DNA of 64,000 nucleotides, from assembly GCA_031655335.1 (NCBI GenBank), contig CP134226.1, forward strand, positions 2,046,001 through 2,110,000. Direction: 5' to 3'. The notes beneath the pieces were generated by a model, which saw only the letters and a program-made list of their open reading frames with translations, was not told where the DNA came from and did not search any database. This stretch comes from Thalassospiraceae bacterium LMO-SO8. GTDB lineage: Bacteria > Pseudomonadota > Alphaproteobacteria > Rhodospirillales > Casp-alpha2. Made by a program: the position numbers and the translations under genes. This document shows, in pieces, positions 48,652 through 56,043 of the stretch. Every line of letters begins with the position of its first letter. Position 1 is the first letter of the stretch.

Positions 48652-49583
48652 TGGCGGAGGAACGCCAGGGCTGGCTCTCCCGTCTGCGGTCGGGCCTGTC
48701 GAAATCCGCCGACCGGGTCGGCGGCGCCATCACCGACGTCTTCACCAAACGCAAGCTGGACCAGGCCGCCCTCGACGAGCTCGAGGAGATTCTCATCCGG
48801 GGTGATCTGGGCGTGGCCACGGCGGCGCGCCTGACCACGGCGCTCGCCAAGGGGCGGTTCGACAAGGAAGTGACCGACGGCGAAGTGCGCGAAGCCCTGG
48901 CCGACGAGATCGCGGTCCTGCTGGCCCCCGTTGCCCAACCCCTTGCTATTGACGGCGGGCCCAAGCCCTTCGTGCTTCTGGTCTGCGGCGTCAACGGCTC
49001 GGGCAAGACGACGACCATCGGCAAGCTGGCGGCCCAGTTCAAGGCCCAGGGCAAATCGGTTCTCCTGGCCGCCGGCGACACTTTCCGCGCCGCCGCCATC
49101 GAACAGCTTCAGGTCTGGGGTGAGCGCACGGGCTGTCCCGTCGTCGCCCGCGCCCAGGGGGCGGACCCGGCAGGCTTGGCGTTCGATGCCGTCCGTGACG
49201 CCCGCGAACAGGGCCACGACATCGTCATCATCGATACCGCCGGGCGGTTGCAGAACAAGAAGGACCTGATGGCGGAATTGGAAAAGGTCGTCCGCGTCAT
49301 CAAGAAACAGGACGAAACGGCCCCCCATGCCTGCCTGTTGGTGATGGACGCGACCATCGGCCAGAACGCCCATGCCCAGGTCGAGGCCTTCAAGGACGCG
49401 GTCGAGGTGACGGGCCTGGTGATGACCAAGCTCGACGGCTCGGCCAAGGGCGGCGTGGTCGTGGCGCTGGCGGAAAAATTCGGCCTGCCGGTTCATGCCG
49501 TGGGCGTGGGCGAGGGCATCGACGATCTGAAACCGTTCGAGGCGCGGGCCTTCGCCCGCTCGCTCATGGGGCTGGACGGCTGA
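48651..49583 (+). CDS. ftsY: Signal recognition particle receptor FtsY
   Basis: SRP receptor GTPase, 310 residues, with a short N-terminal part, no long acidic A domain as in E. coli. The NG domain is complete: VCGVNGSGKTTTIGKLA, AAGDTFRAAAIEQL, DTAGRLQNKKDLMAEL, TKLDGSAKGGVVVAL. Start overlaps the mtaB stop by one base, and its own stop overlaps the HAD gene start (TGATG). Confidence 0.97.
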   Translation: MAEERQGWLSRLRSGLSKSADRVGGAITDVFTKRKLDQAALDELEEILIRGDLGVATAARLTTALAKGRFDKEVTDGEVREALADEIAVLLAPVAQPLAIDGGPKPFVLLVCGVNGSGKTTTIGKLAAQFKAQGKSVLLAAGDTFRAAAIEQLQVWGERTGCPVVARAQGADPAGLAFDAVRDAREQGHDIVIIDTAGRLQNKKDLMAELEKVVRVIKKQDETAPHACLLVMDATIGQNAHAQVEAFKDAVEVTGLVMTKLDGSAKGGVVVALAEKFGLPVHAVGVGEGIDDLKPFEARAFARSLMGLDG

Positions 49584-50215
49584 TGACGGCCGCCCGTTAC
49601 GACGCGGTCCTCTGCGACCTGCTGACGGGCCTGCTGAATTCCTGGGACCTGTGGGATGATGCCGCCGGCGGGACGGAGCCGGGCCGCCGCTGGCGCATGG
49701 CCTATCTGCGGGTGACCTTCGCCCAGCCCGGACCCTATGTGTCCTACGAGGACTTGGTGCGCGAGGCCGCGCGCCAGGAGAATATTTCGCAAGATGCCGT
49801 ACAGGCCTTGTTCGACGGCTATGGTGAGTTGCGGCCCTGGCCAGGGGTGGCCGAGGTTTTGACGGCGGCGCAGACCCGAGGAATTCCCGTCGGCGTCGTT
49901 ACAAATTGTTCCGTGGCGTTGGGCCGGAAGGCCGTGGCGGGTGTCGGCGTCGATTTCGACGCGGTCACCATTGCCGAGACCTCGGGCTGGTACAAACCTA
50001 ATCCCAATGCTTATGCGGCAGGCTTGGCTGCGCTCGGCGCCACGGCGGAACGGACCTTGTACGTCGCGGGATCGCCCTTCGACATCGGGGGCGCTCATAA
50101 CGCCGGGATGGACGTGTTCTGGCACAACCAGGCGGGGATGGCTCCCGGTGACGGGGGTGCCCCCGTGGTCGCGGATTCCCGGACCATCGAACCGCTGTTG
50201 GGATTTCTCGATTAA
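49583..50215 (+). CDS. HAD-superfamily hydrolase (haloacid-dehalogenase-like)
   Basis: 210 residues. AVLCDLLTGLLNSW carries the nucleophile Asp of motif I, in the form DLLT rather than phosphatase DxDxT, as in haloacid-dehalogenase-type relatives. VVTNCS is motif II, KPNPNAY motif III, and GSPFDIGGAHNAGMDVFWHN motif IV. The cap domain is small and helical. The substrate is unknown. Translationally coupled to ftsY; its stop codon overlaps that of the convergent amidase. Confidence 0.87.
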   Translation: MTAARYDAVLCDLLTGLLNSWDLWDDAAGGTEPGRRWRMAYLRVTFAQPGPYVSYEDLVREAARQENISQDAVQALFDGYGELRPWPGVAEVLTAAQTRGIPVGVVTNCSVALGRKAVAGVGVDFDAVTIAETSGWYKPNPNAYAAGLAALGATAERTLYVAGSPFDIGGAHNAGMDVFWHNQAGMAPGDGGAPVVADSRTIEPLLGFLD

Positions 50216-51639
50216 CCCAGATCAGGCGCGCGATCGTGCCAGTCCGTGGCCTGCTGATAGGCGTGGCCGAGACGGTAGAGCAGCCCTTCGTCGAAGGGCC
50301 GGCCCATCAATTGGAACGAACAGGGCAGACCGTCCGGGGTGAAGCCGCAAGGCACGTTGAGGCCGGGAAGACCTAAGAAATTCCCGGGCCGGGTGTTGTG
50401 GCCGATCTTCAAAAGATAATCGGCGAAACCCGGATTGGCGGACATGTTGCTTTCGGCCAGGGTCGGCACGGGCATGGTCATCAGGGGCGTGTGCAGGACA
50501 TCGACCTTGCCGAACACCTGATCGCAGAATTCGCGGACCAATTGCTTGCGCAGGGTCAGCACGCGAAGATAGACGCTCGCCGGGGTGAACAGGCCGATGG
50601 CCAGGCGGGCCCGGGTCTGCGGGCCGTAATCGGCCGCCCGTTCGGCCATCCAGCGCGAATGCACGGCGGCGCCCTCGGTCGCCGTGATCAGGTTGGTCAG
50701 GCGGTTCATGACGGCGACGGCATCCGGAATCTTCACGGGCACGATTTCGCAACCCAGGTTCTCGAACTGCTTCAGGCTGGCCTCGACCAGGGTCCGCACC
50801 TCGGGGGCGACGTCTTCGTAGAAGAAGCTGTCCGGCAGGCCGACCTTGAGCCCCCGCACGTCCTTCTCCAGTTCACCCAGATAGTCGCCGACGGGCGTTT
50901 GCGCCGTCACCGGGTCGTTGGCGTCATGCCCGGCGATGGCCTGCATCATCAGGACGTTGTCGCGCACGGTGCGGGTCAGCGGTCCGACCGTATCCAGGGA
51001 ATAAGCCAGCGGCATGGCGCCATGGCGGCTGACCCGGCCGTAGGTCGGCTTCATGCCGACCAGCCCGCAACAGGCGGCGGGCAGGCGGATCGAGCCGCCG
51101 GTGTCCGAGCCCAGCGCGCCGAAACACATGCGCGACGCCACGGCGACGCCGGACCCGGAGGACGATCCCCCCGTCATGTGGTCCGTGTTCCACGGATTGC
51201 GGGGCGTGCCGGCGACGTCGTTATGGCCCGTGACCCCAAACGCGAACTCGACCATGTTGAGGCGCGCGATGTCGAGCGCCCCCGCGGCGTCGAGCCGTTC
51301 CAGCGCCGTCGCCGTGTGATCCGGCACGAAATCGGCCCGAATTTTCGAGCCGCAGGCGGTGACCCGGCCCCGGCGGTAATACATGTCCTTGTGTGCCAGC
51401 GGCACGCCGTGCAGCGGGCCCAGGTTTTCACCCTTGGCAAGGACCCGGTCGGCGGCGTCGGCCTGAGCCAGGGCGTCCGCCTCGTCCAGCCCGGCGAGGG
51501 CGTTGACCTTGGGGTTCAGCGCGGTCATGCGCGCCAGGCAGGCCTCGGTCATCTCGCGGGACGAGAGATCGCCCGCCGCCAGGGCGGCGGCGGCCTCGGC
51601 CAGGGTCATGAAGGCGGGATCGGCGGCGGTCTTGGTCAC
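50212..51639 (-). CDS. Amidase (amidase-signature family)
   Basis: 475-residue Ser-cisSer-Lys amidase. Lys is in PLAHKDMYY (near 83), GGSSSGSGVAVA holds the cis-Ser, and SDTGGSIRLPAACCGLVGMKPTYG the nucleophile Ser. It resembles GatA but gatB and gatC are not beside it. The gene directly upstream encodes a 73-residue AtzG-like protein. This is the arrangement of AtzE/AtzG-type and other non-GatCAB amidases. The substrate is not determinable. Confidence 0.92.
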   Translation of the reverse strand: MTKTAADPAFMTLAEAAAALAAGDLSSREMTEACLARMTALNPKVNALAGLDEADALAQADAADRVLAKGENLGPLHGVPLAHKDMYYRRGRVTACGSKIRADFVPDHTATALERLDAAGALDIARLNMVEFAFGVTGHNDVAGTPRNPWNTDHMTGGSSSGSGVAVASRMCFGALGSDTGGSIRLPAACCGLVGMKPTYGRVSRHGAMPLAYSLDTVGPLTRTVRDNVLMMQAIAGHDANDPVTAQTPVGDYLGELEKDVRGLKVGLPDSFFYEDVAPEVRTLVEASLKQFENLGCEIVPVKIPDAVAVMNRLTNLITATEGAAVHSRWMAERAADYGPQTRARLAIGLFTPASVYLRVLTLRKQLVREFCDQVFGKVDVLHTPLMTMPVPTLAESNMSANPGFADYLLKIGHNTRPGNFLGLPGLNVPCGFTPDGLPCSFQLMGRPFDEGLLYRLGHAYQQATDWHDRAPDLG

Positions 51640-51643
51640 GGGA

Positions 51644-51865
51644 TCAGGCGTCTTTGCGGGCGAGGGTTTCGAGCAGACGGGTGAACCCCGCCGGGTCGGC
51701 GTCGAAGGGCAGGTCCCGCGCCGCGTCGCGCCCGGCCTTGGCGGCGTTGCGGGCCGCCCCAGCCGGATCGGCCAGGCTTACGTCTTCGGGCCGGAATCCC
51801 TGAAACTGATCAAGCCAATCGAGCAGAGCCGACATGTCGCCGGTGTTGGTATCTGATGGGGGCAT
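51644..51865 (-). CDS. AtzG-like small amidase partner (DUF4089 type)
   Basis: 73-residue acidic helical protein, ALLDWLDQFQGFRPEDVSLADPA in the middle and GFTRLLETLARKDA at the end. Its size, its position 4 bp upstream of the amidase and the acidic helix pattern fit AtzG/GatC-like chaperone subunits that wrap the amidase. Assigned mainly on context and general pattern. Confidence 0.7.
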   Translation of the reverse strand: MPPSDTNTGDMSALLDWLDQFQGFRPEDVSLADPAGAARNAAKAGRDAARDLPFDADPAGFTRLLETLARKDA

Positions 51866-51868
51866 GGA

Positions 51869-52204
51869 CTACTTGCGGACCCACTGGCCGCCGGGCGTCA
51901 TTACGTATTCGCCGGGCCCGGCGCGGGAAATGAGTTTCTGGCCGACCACCTGTTCGACCGCAGCCAACGAGGTGCCGTTGCGTTGCGCGAGCGCCTGGTA
52001 CTGGGCGCGGCGCTGCGCGTTGATGTCGTTGACCAAAGCCTGCACGTCGGCGCGGCCGGCGGCGACGGCGCCCAGGTATCCGTCCGGCCGTTCGCCGACC
52101 AGCCCCTGGCTCTTGGCCGCGCCCAGATCCATGGCGAAGGCGTTGACAGCCAGGGCCGCAACCAGAACCGCCGCCAGGGCGATCGTTTTCATCATGCGTT
52201 TCAT
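51869..52204 (-). CDS. ydbL: YdbL family protein (DUF1318), exported
   Basis: 111 residues with a signal peptide (MKRMMKTIALAAVLVAALAVNAFAMD, cleaved near residue 25). The mature part AAKSQGLVGERPDGYLGAV and VNDINAQRRAQYQALAQRNGTSLAAVEQVVGQKLI is the YdbL pattern, ending with PGGQWVRK. In E. coli ydbL is co-transcribed with ydbH and ynbE and modulates their intermembrane phospholipid bridge. It overlaps ynbE by one base, and ydbH is absent here. Confidence 0.9.
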   Translation of the reverse strand: MKRMMKTIALAAVLVAALAVNAFAMDLGAAKSQGLVGERPDGYLGAVAAGRADVQALVNDINAQRRAQYQALAQRNGTSLAAVEQVVGQKLISRAGPGEYVMTPGGQWVRK

Positions 52205-52428
52205 CAGAACAAACCGCTGTTTTTCTTGAGAAGGTCGTCCACGTCTTTTTCCAGTTTCACCCGGACCTCGTGTTCGATTTTCACGTTCAAATTAATGACG
52301 ATGGGCTTTTCCGGTGCATTCACCTGCACGGTCGGCTGGCACGCGGCCACCACGCCCAGGGCCGCGCCGCAGACGGTCCCGCGCAGCAGGGCGCCAAGGC
52401 CCCAAGGCCGTCGGAAGCGGGCAGTCAT
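52204..52428 (-). CDS. ynbE: YnbE-like outer-membrane lipoprotein
   Basis: 74-residue lipoprotein: basic N-terminus, hydrophobic segment and lipobox VVAAC near residue 30. The mature part PTVQVNAPEKPIVINLNVKIEHEVRVKLEKDVDDLL is the YnbE beta-strand motif that augments YdbH. Same strand as and overlapping ydbL. Upstream is a divergent DUF924 gene and no YdbH. Confidence 0.88.
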   Translation of the reverse strand: MTARFRRPWGLGALLRGTVCGAALGVVAACQPTVQVNAPEKPIVINLNVKIEHEVRVKLEKDVDDLLKKNSGLF

Positions 52429-52516
52429 GCGGGGAATCCCTCCGTTCCAAGCGCCGAGCCGGAAAAAACGCGCCGCTTGCGCGGCAGGACGTGTACGCTA
52501 TCGCTAAAGTGGGGCA

Positions 52517-52544
52517 CATAACAAGGGCCCGTTGGCCTGTTATG
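52517..52544. promoter_or_regulatory. Hairpin in front of DUF924 gene
   Basis: CATAACA (52517-52523) and TGTTATG (52538-52544) enclose GGCC/GGCC, a stem of 11 pairs with a 2-nt bulge, ending 32 bp before the DUF924 start. It could be an operator or a leader hairpin. Confidence 0.4.
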
Positions 52545-52576
52545 GGCGCTCGCAGGAAAGGGCAAAGGAGAACCGC

Positions 52577-53146
52577 ATGTCACGGGCGGCGGTGATCGAG
52601 GACGTTCTGGATTTCTGGTTCGTGCGGGACGAGACGGGCGAGCCCCTGTTCCGCGAGGTGTGGTTCAAGGCCGACGCCGCGTTCGACGCCGATATCCGGG
52701 CCCGTTTCGAAGATCATTACCACTGGGCGGCCGAGGGTCATTACGACAATTTGGCGCGCAAACCCCTGGGCAGCCTGGCCCTGGTCATTTTGCTCGACCA
52801 GGTGCCGCGCAACCTGTTCCGCGACGGGCCGGAAGCCTATGCCACGGATTCACAGGCCCTGGCCCATGCGCGCAAGGCGCTGATGGCGCGCCACGACCGG
52901 GGGCTCGACTGGGCAGAGCGCATGTTCCTCTACATGCCCTTCATGCATGCCGAGGATCTGGAGGCCCAGGAACGCTCGGTCCTGCTGTTCGCGACCATTC
53001 CCGTCGACGCCTGCGTCGAATCGGCGCTTAAACACCATGCCATTATTCGCGAATTCGGCCGCTTCCCCCACCGGAACGCCGTTCTCGGCCGCCCATCGAC
53101 CGAGGCGGAGAAGGCCTTCCTGGCGGAACAGGGGCGGGGGTTTTAA
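52577..53146 (+). CDS. DUF924 family protein
   Basis: 189-residue protein of the TPR-like DUF924 family. VIEDVLDFWF near the N-terminus, LALVILLDQVPRNLFRDGPEAYATDSQA, and MFLYMPFMHAEDLEAQERSV are the family blocks. Start at 52577 follows AAAGGAG. Function of the family is unknown; no operon partner. Confidence 0.93.
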   Translation: MSRAAVIEDVLDFWFVRDETGEPLFREVWFKADAAFDADIRARFEDHYHWAAEGHYDNLARKPLGSLALVILLDQVPRNLFRDGPEAYATDSQALAHARKALMARHDRGLDWAERMFLYMPFMHAEDLEAQERSVLLFATIPVDACVESALKHHAIIREFGRFPHRNAVLGRPSTEAEKAFLAEQGRGF

Positions 53147-53155
53147 GAGATTGCG

Positions 53156-53202
53156 ATAAGCGTTTATGGCACGCGGGTCGCGGACCATAAGCGTTTGATG
53201 GC
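53156..53202. repeat. Paired direct repeats upstream of lipoprotein gene
   Basis: ATAAGCGTTTATGGC (53156-53170) recurs as ATAAGCGTTTGATGGC (53187-53202), 31 bp apart, i.e. about three helical turns. Located 130-180 bp upstream of the lipoprotein ATG, they could be two binding sites of one regulator. Confidence 0.5.
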
Positions 53203-53332
53203 AGACGGCCCTATTTCGGGGCTGACGCTTGATTTAGCGCATCTCCCGGCCCAGTTTATGGAGGCAAATTGAACGTATGTCCGGGAAGGGGCGGTTTCCG
53301 GATGCGCCCGTCATTCACTGGAGTGTACGCAG

Positions 53333-54142
53333 ATGAAGTTCCCCCATTCGAAATCGCCGAAGGCCTTGATTTCCAAGACCGTCGCGGCGGCCGGCGCGGT
53401 TCTGTTGATGTCCGGCTGCACCATGAACGCAACCTGGAATGTCTCCCCCGCCGTCGCCCCGGTTCCGCCCGGCAGCGAGCTGCTGTCCTTCGACGCGCCG
53501 GGCCTGGCGCCGCAAAGTGCCCTTCGCGCCGAATACAAGGACAACCACCAGGAAGAGGAATACGCCCTGTTCCGCGGCCCCGGCGGCGCCCAGGCGGAGG
53601 TTATCTCCGTCGAGGCCTCGTCCTACGGCTATGGCGCGCAAGGCGGCGACAAGCATGTCCTGGAATTCGACAAGACCACGCGGGACACGTTGGAGCTTTG
53701 GAATCTGGCCAAGGGCGGCAAGTTCGCCTACGGCGCCGACAGCTTCGCCTACAAGGGCAAGCTGCCTTATTACCTGCTGCCGTTCGAGCGCAAGGACACG
53801 GGGCAAAGCTGCTTCGGCTTCCATGCCGAATTCAACAGCGATCCCCACGACTATCGCGGCCGTTACGACAATCACCTGTTCGGTTACTACTGCGCGCCGC
53901 AGGGCACCAAATTGTCGAAAGAGGACATGACCGCCACCGTCGATCATGTGGATATCGCGGGTTTGACCAAACGTGCCCCCGCGGTGCTTGCCGAACGCAC
54001 GTTCCAGCAATTGACGAACAATCCGCAACTGGCCGAGGCGGTGAAGCGCGGCGCCCCCCAGGGAGCCGCGGGCACGGAAGCATTCCCGCTTGATATCGTG
54101 CGCATCTATTCCGACCGCCTGGGCGGCAACGAAACGCGGTGA
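53333..54142 (+). CDS. Predicted lipoprotein of unknown function
   Basis: 269 residues with an N-terminal basic/hydrophobic signal and lipobox LLMSGC at about residue 29, so an anchored periplasmic or outer-membrane protein. The mature region has no domain I recognise: beta-rich with many aromatic residues, two cysteines (SCFGFHAEF, YYCAPQG) that could form a disulfide, and a C-terminal helix ending RIYSDRLGGNETR. A single gene with its own upstream repeats. Confidence 0.8.
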   Translation: MKFPHSKSPKALISKTVAAAGAVLLMSGCTMNATWNVSPAVAPVPPGSELLSFDAPGLAPQSALRAEYKDNHQEEEYALFRGPGGAQAEVISVEASSYGYGAQGGDKHVLEFDKTTRDTLELWNLAKGGKFAYGADSFAYKGKLPYYLLPFERKDTGQSCFGFHAEFNSDPHDYRGRYDNHLFGYYCAPQGTKLSKEDMTATVDHVDIAGLTKRAPAVLAERTFQQLTNNPQLAEAVKRGAPQGAAGTEAFPLDIVRIYSDRLGGNETR

Positions 54143-54175
54143 AAGGAGCGGCGCTAGGGGCGCCCTCTCGTTGCC

Positions 54176-54604
54176 TTAGTTGCCGAAATCAATCGTGACG
54201 GTGCGGCCTTCCTCGGTCACGGGGAAGGCCGCGTCGTCGAAATCCGGGGCGCTCAGGAAGGCCCGGGCCCCCATGGAAAACCCGTAATCCTCCAACGGAA
54301 TTCCGAACGGACCCTGATCGAAGGAATGGTCGCCGTTGGCGTCGTGGTACACGGCGACGGCGTAGCGCCCGGGTTTGATATCCTTGAACACCCAGCTTGC
54401 GCGGCGGCCCGACGGCGGGATCACGCCTTCCGCCAGCATGCCGTCGCTTTTGGGAAAGGTCTCCGCCCGATCATAAAGCGCCATATGCACGTCGCCGTCG
54501 TCGGACCGCAGTCCTGTCACGGTCACGGTCAGATCGGCGGCATGGCCGGCGCCGGCCGCCAATGCACAGAACATCGACAGGGAAATCAGGGCAATTCTGA
54601 ACAC
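54176..54604 (-). CDS. DUF2141 family exported protein
   Basis: 142 residues with a Sec signal peptide (MFRIALISLSMFCALAAGAGHAAD). Mature part: TVTVTGLRSDDGDVHMALYD, YAVAVYHDANGDHSFDQGPFGIPLEDYGFS, the DUF2141 pattern of a small beta-sandwich. Function unknown. Confidence 0.92.
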   Translation of the reverse strand: MFRIALISLSMFCALAAGAGHAADLTVTVTGLRSDDGDVHMALYDRAETFPKSDGMLAEGVIPPSGRRASWVFKDIKPGRYAVAVYHDANGDHSFDQGPFGIPLEDYGFSMGARAFLSAPDFDDAAFPVTEEGRTVTIDFGN

Positions 54605-54713
54605 CGGCCGGGGATCCTGTGTCGGGTTTCGGGGCGTTTCGGATGTCTGCGGTGAAGCTATGAACGGATCGTGCCGGGATCAAGCCCGCAGGGGGCTTGC
54701 GGGCGCGAGGTCG

Positions 54714-54956
54714 TCAAACCGTGATGTTCAGGTAGAACCCGCGCGGCACGTCGCGCCGCAGATCCTTGCCCGCGGCCATGACCTCGTTCAGGCGCCGCAT
54801 GCCGCGCCGTTCGACCGCCGTTTCGCCTTGGCGGATATGGCTGGCCCGGGCCTGAACTTCGCGCACGGACTCCGACGCGTAGGTCACCGCTGACCGGCCG
54901 GCGGGCTTCGCGGGAAGGGCGGTTGATCCGCCGGTTGGGGTGTTGACGCTGTTCAT
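54714..54956 (-). CDS. Small conserved-looking protein (80 aa), unknown
   Basis: Starts MNSVNTPTGGSTALPAKPAG at 54956. The middle is helical (VREVQARASHIRQGETAVERRGMRRLNEVMAAG) and the end is DLRRDVPRGFYLNITV, an ending I associate with small alphaproteobacterial proteins of unknown role. No signal or membrane segment. Codon use looks coding. Confidence 0.6.
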   Translation of the reverse strand: MNSVNTPTGGSTALPAKPAGRSAVTYASESVREVQARASHIRQGETAVERRGMRRLNEVMAAGKDLRRDVPRGFYLNITV

Positions 54957-55030
54957 GCGCCGAGGATAGTCGGACAAAAGTTAACGGAGTCTCAAAGCCC
55001 GGTAAATTTTGCCCAGTTGGAAAAAGCCGG

Positions 55031-55567
55031 TCAGCGAGGGCCGGCGGCGGGCCGGGGCGGGGCCTGGGCGATGTCCGGCGGCAGGCCGTCCTTGTGGCGT
55101 TCCAGGGCCCATCGGATGGAGGGAAAGGCCAGGTCGTCCCATGGAATGTCGTCCCAGGCGAGCAGGCGGGTATCGGTGCTTTCCGGGCCGGGGGCGTGGT
55201 CGCCCGTGGTCATGCGCCCGGCGTGAATGACGTAGATCTGCGAAATCCGGGGAATTTCGTAAACGCCGATCAGGCCGGTGATCTCGATATCGACGCGGGC
55301 CTCTTCCCAGGCCTCGCGCTTCGCGCCGTCGGCGGTGGTTTCGTTAAGCTCGAGAAACCCCGCCGGCACGGTCCAGAAACCGGCGCGGGGTTCGATGGAC
55401 CGTCGGCACATCAGATAGCGTCCGTCCCAGGTCGCGACCACGCCGGCGATGACCTTGGGATTGTCGTAATGGATGAACCCGCAGTCCAGACAGGTCAGGC
55501 GCTCGCGCTCGTCGCCTTCGGGCACGGTCCACACGCTGGGGCCGGGTTTGCGCATATCGTCGCTCAT
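55031..55567 (-). CDS. NUDIX hydrolase with zinc-ribbon-like N-terminus
   Basis: 178 residues. The Nudix box is [21 protein letters not shown], matching GX5EX7REUXEE. The N-terminal [19 protein letters not shown] is a short ribbon with only one CxxC pair, as in NudC-like relatives that lost the other half. C-terminal Pro/Arg tail. The substrate is unknown; an ADP-ribose- or NADH-type substrate is plausible for this subgroup. Confidence 0.93.
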   Translation of the reverse strand: MSDDMRKPGPSVWTVPEGDERERLTCLDCGFIHYDNPKVIAGVVATWDGRYLMCRRSIEPRAGFWTVPAGFLELNETTADGAKREAWEEARVDIEITGLIGVYEIPRISQIYVIHAGRMTTGDHAPGPESTDTRLLAWDDIPWDDLAFPSIRWALERHKDGLPPDIAQAPPRPAAGPR

Positions 55568-55633
55568 GAAGGGGACTGTAGCCGACTATCGGCCCGGGCG
55601 GCAAAGGGGCTGGAAACGCCGCAGGCGGCGGGA

Positions 55634-55837
55634 TCAGGCGATGACGTCGATGATCTGGCCGCGCCGCGCGGGGGCATTGGGGTCAAGCTCGGGAACGGCG
55701 CCGTTCTGGGCGTTGAATTCCTTCAGGTTGTTCTGCGCGTCCTGCAACAGGTCAGCCGCCAGCTGTTCCTGCTTCAGCGAGCGTTTCAAACCCAGAACAT
55801 TGGCGGCGGCACCCAGAGGCCCGACGGATTCGACCAT
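55634..55837 (-). CDS. Small conserved-looking protein (67 aa), unknown
   Basis: MVESVGPLGAAANVLGLKRSLKQEQLAAD, then a Gln/Asn-rich helix and a C-terminus ending GQIIDVIA. It resembles small motility-associated proteins of the YjfB type in size and style only. It lies between NUDIX and the HAMP protein. Confidence 0.6.
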   Translation of the reverse strand: MVESVGPLGAAANVLGLKRSLKQEQLAADLLQDAQNNLKEFNAQNGAVPELDPNAPARRGQIIDVIA

Positions 55838-56043
55838 GACGGCAGTTTCCCTTTGCGAATCGGTCTCAAATCATGGCACATCAGGCGGGGAATTCAATAT
55901 GTCTTATGGACTGGTTCCAAAGGGCCCGGACCGTTGTATTTTAAGGAAATATTCGGACCTAGTTGCGAAAATCCGCATGTACTGGACGGCGTCCGCGAAA
56001 GGGCGCACACCTCGGCATGTAAAAGAGCAGACTGAAGGCACCC

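Noticed and set aside
50212-51865. GatCAB amidotransferase operon
   Set aside because: No gatB, and the small protein and context fit an AtzG-type partner better than GatC.
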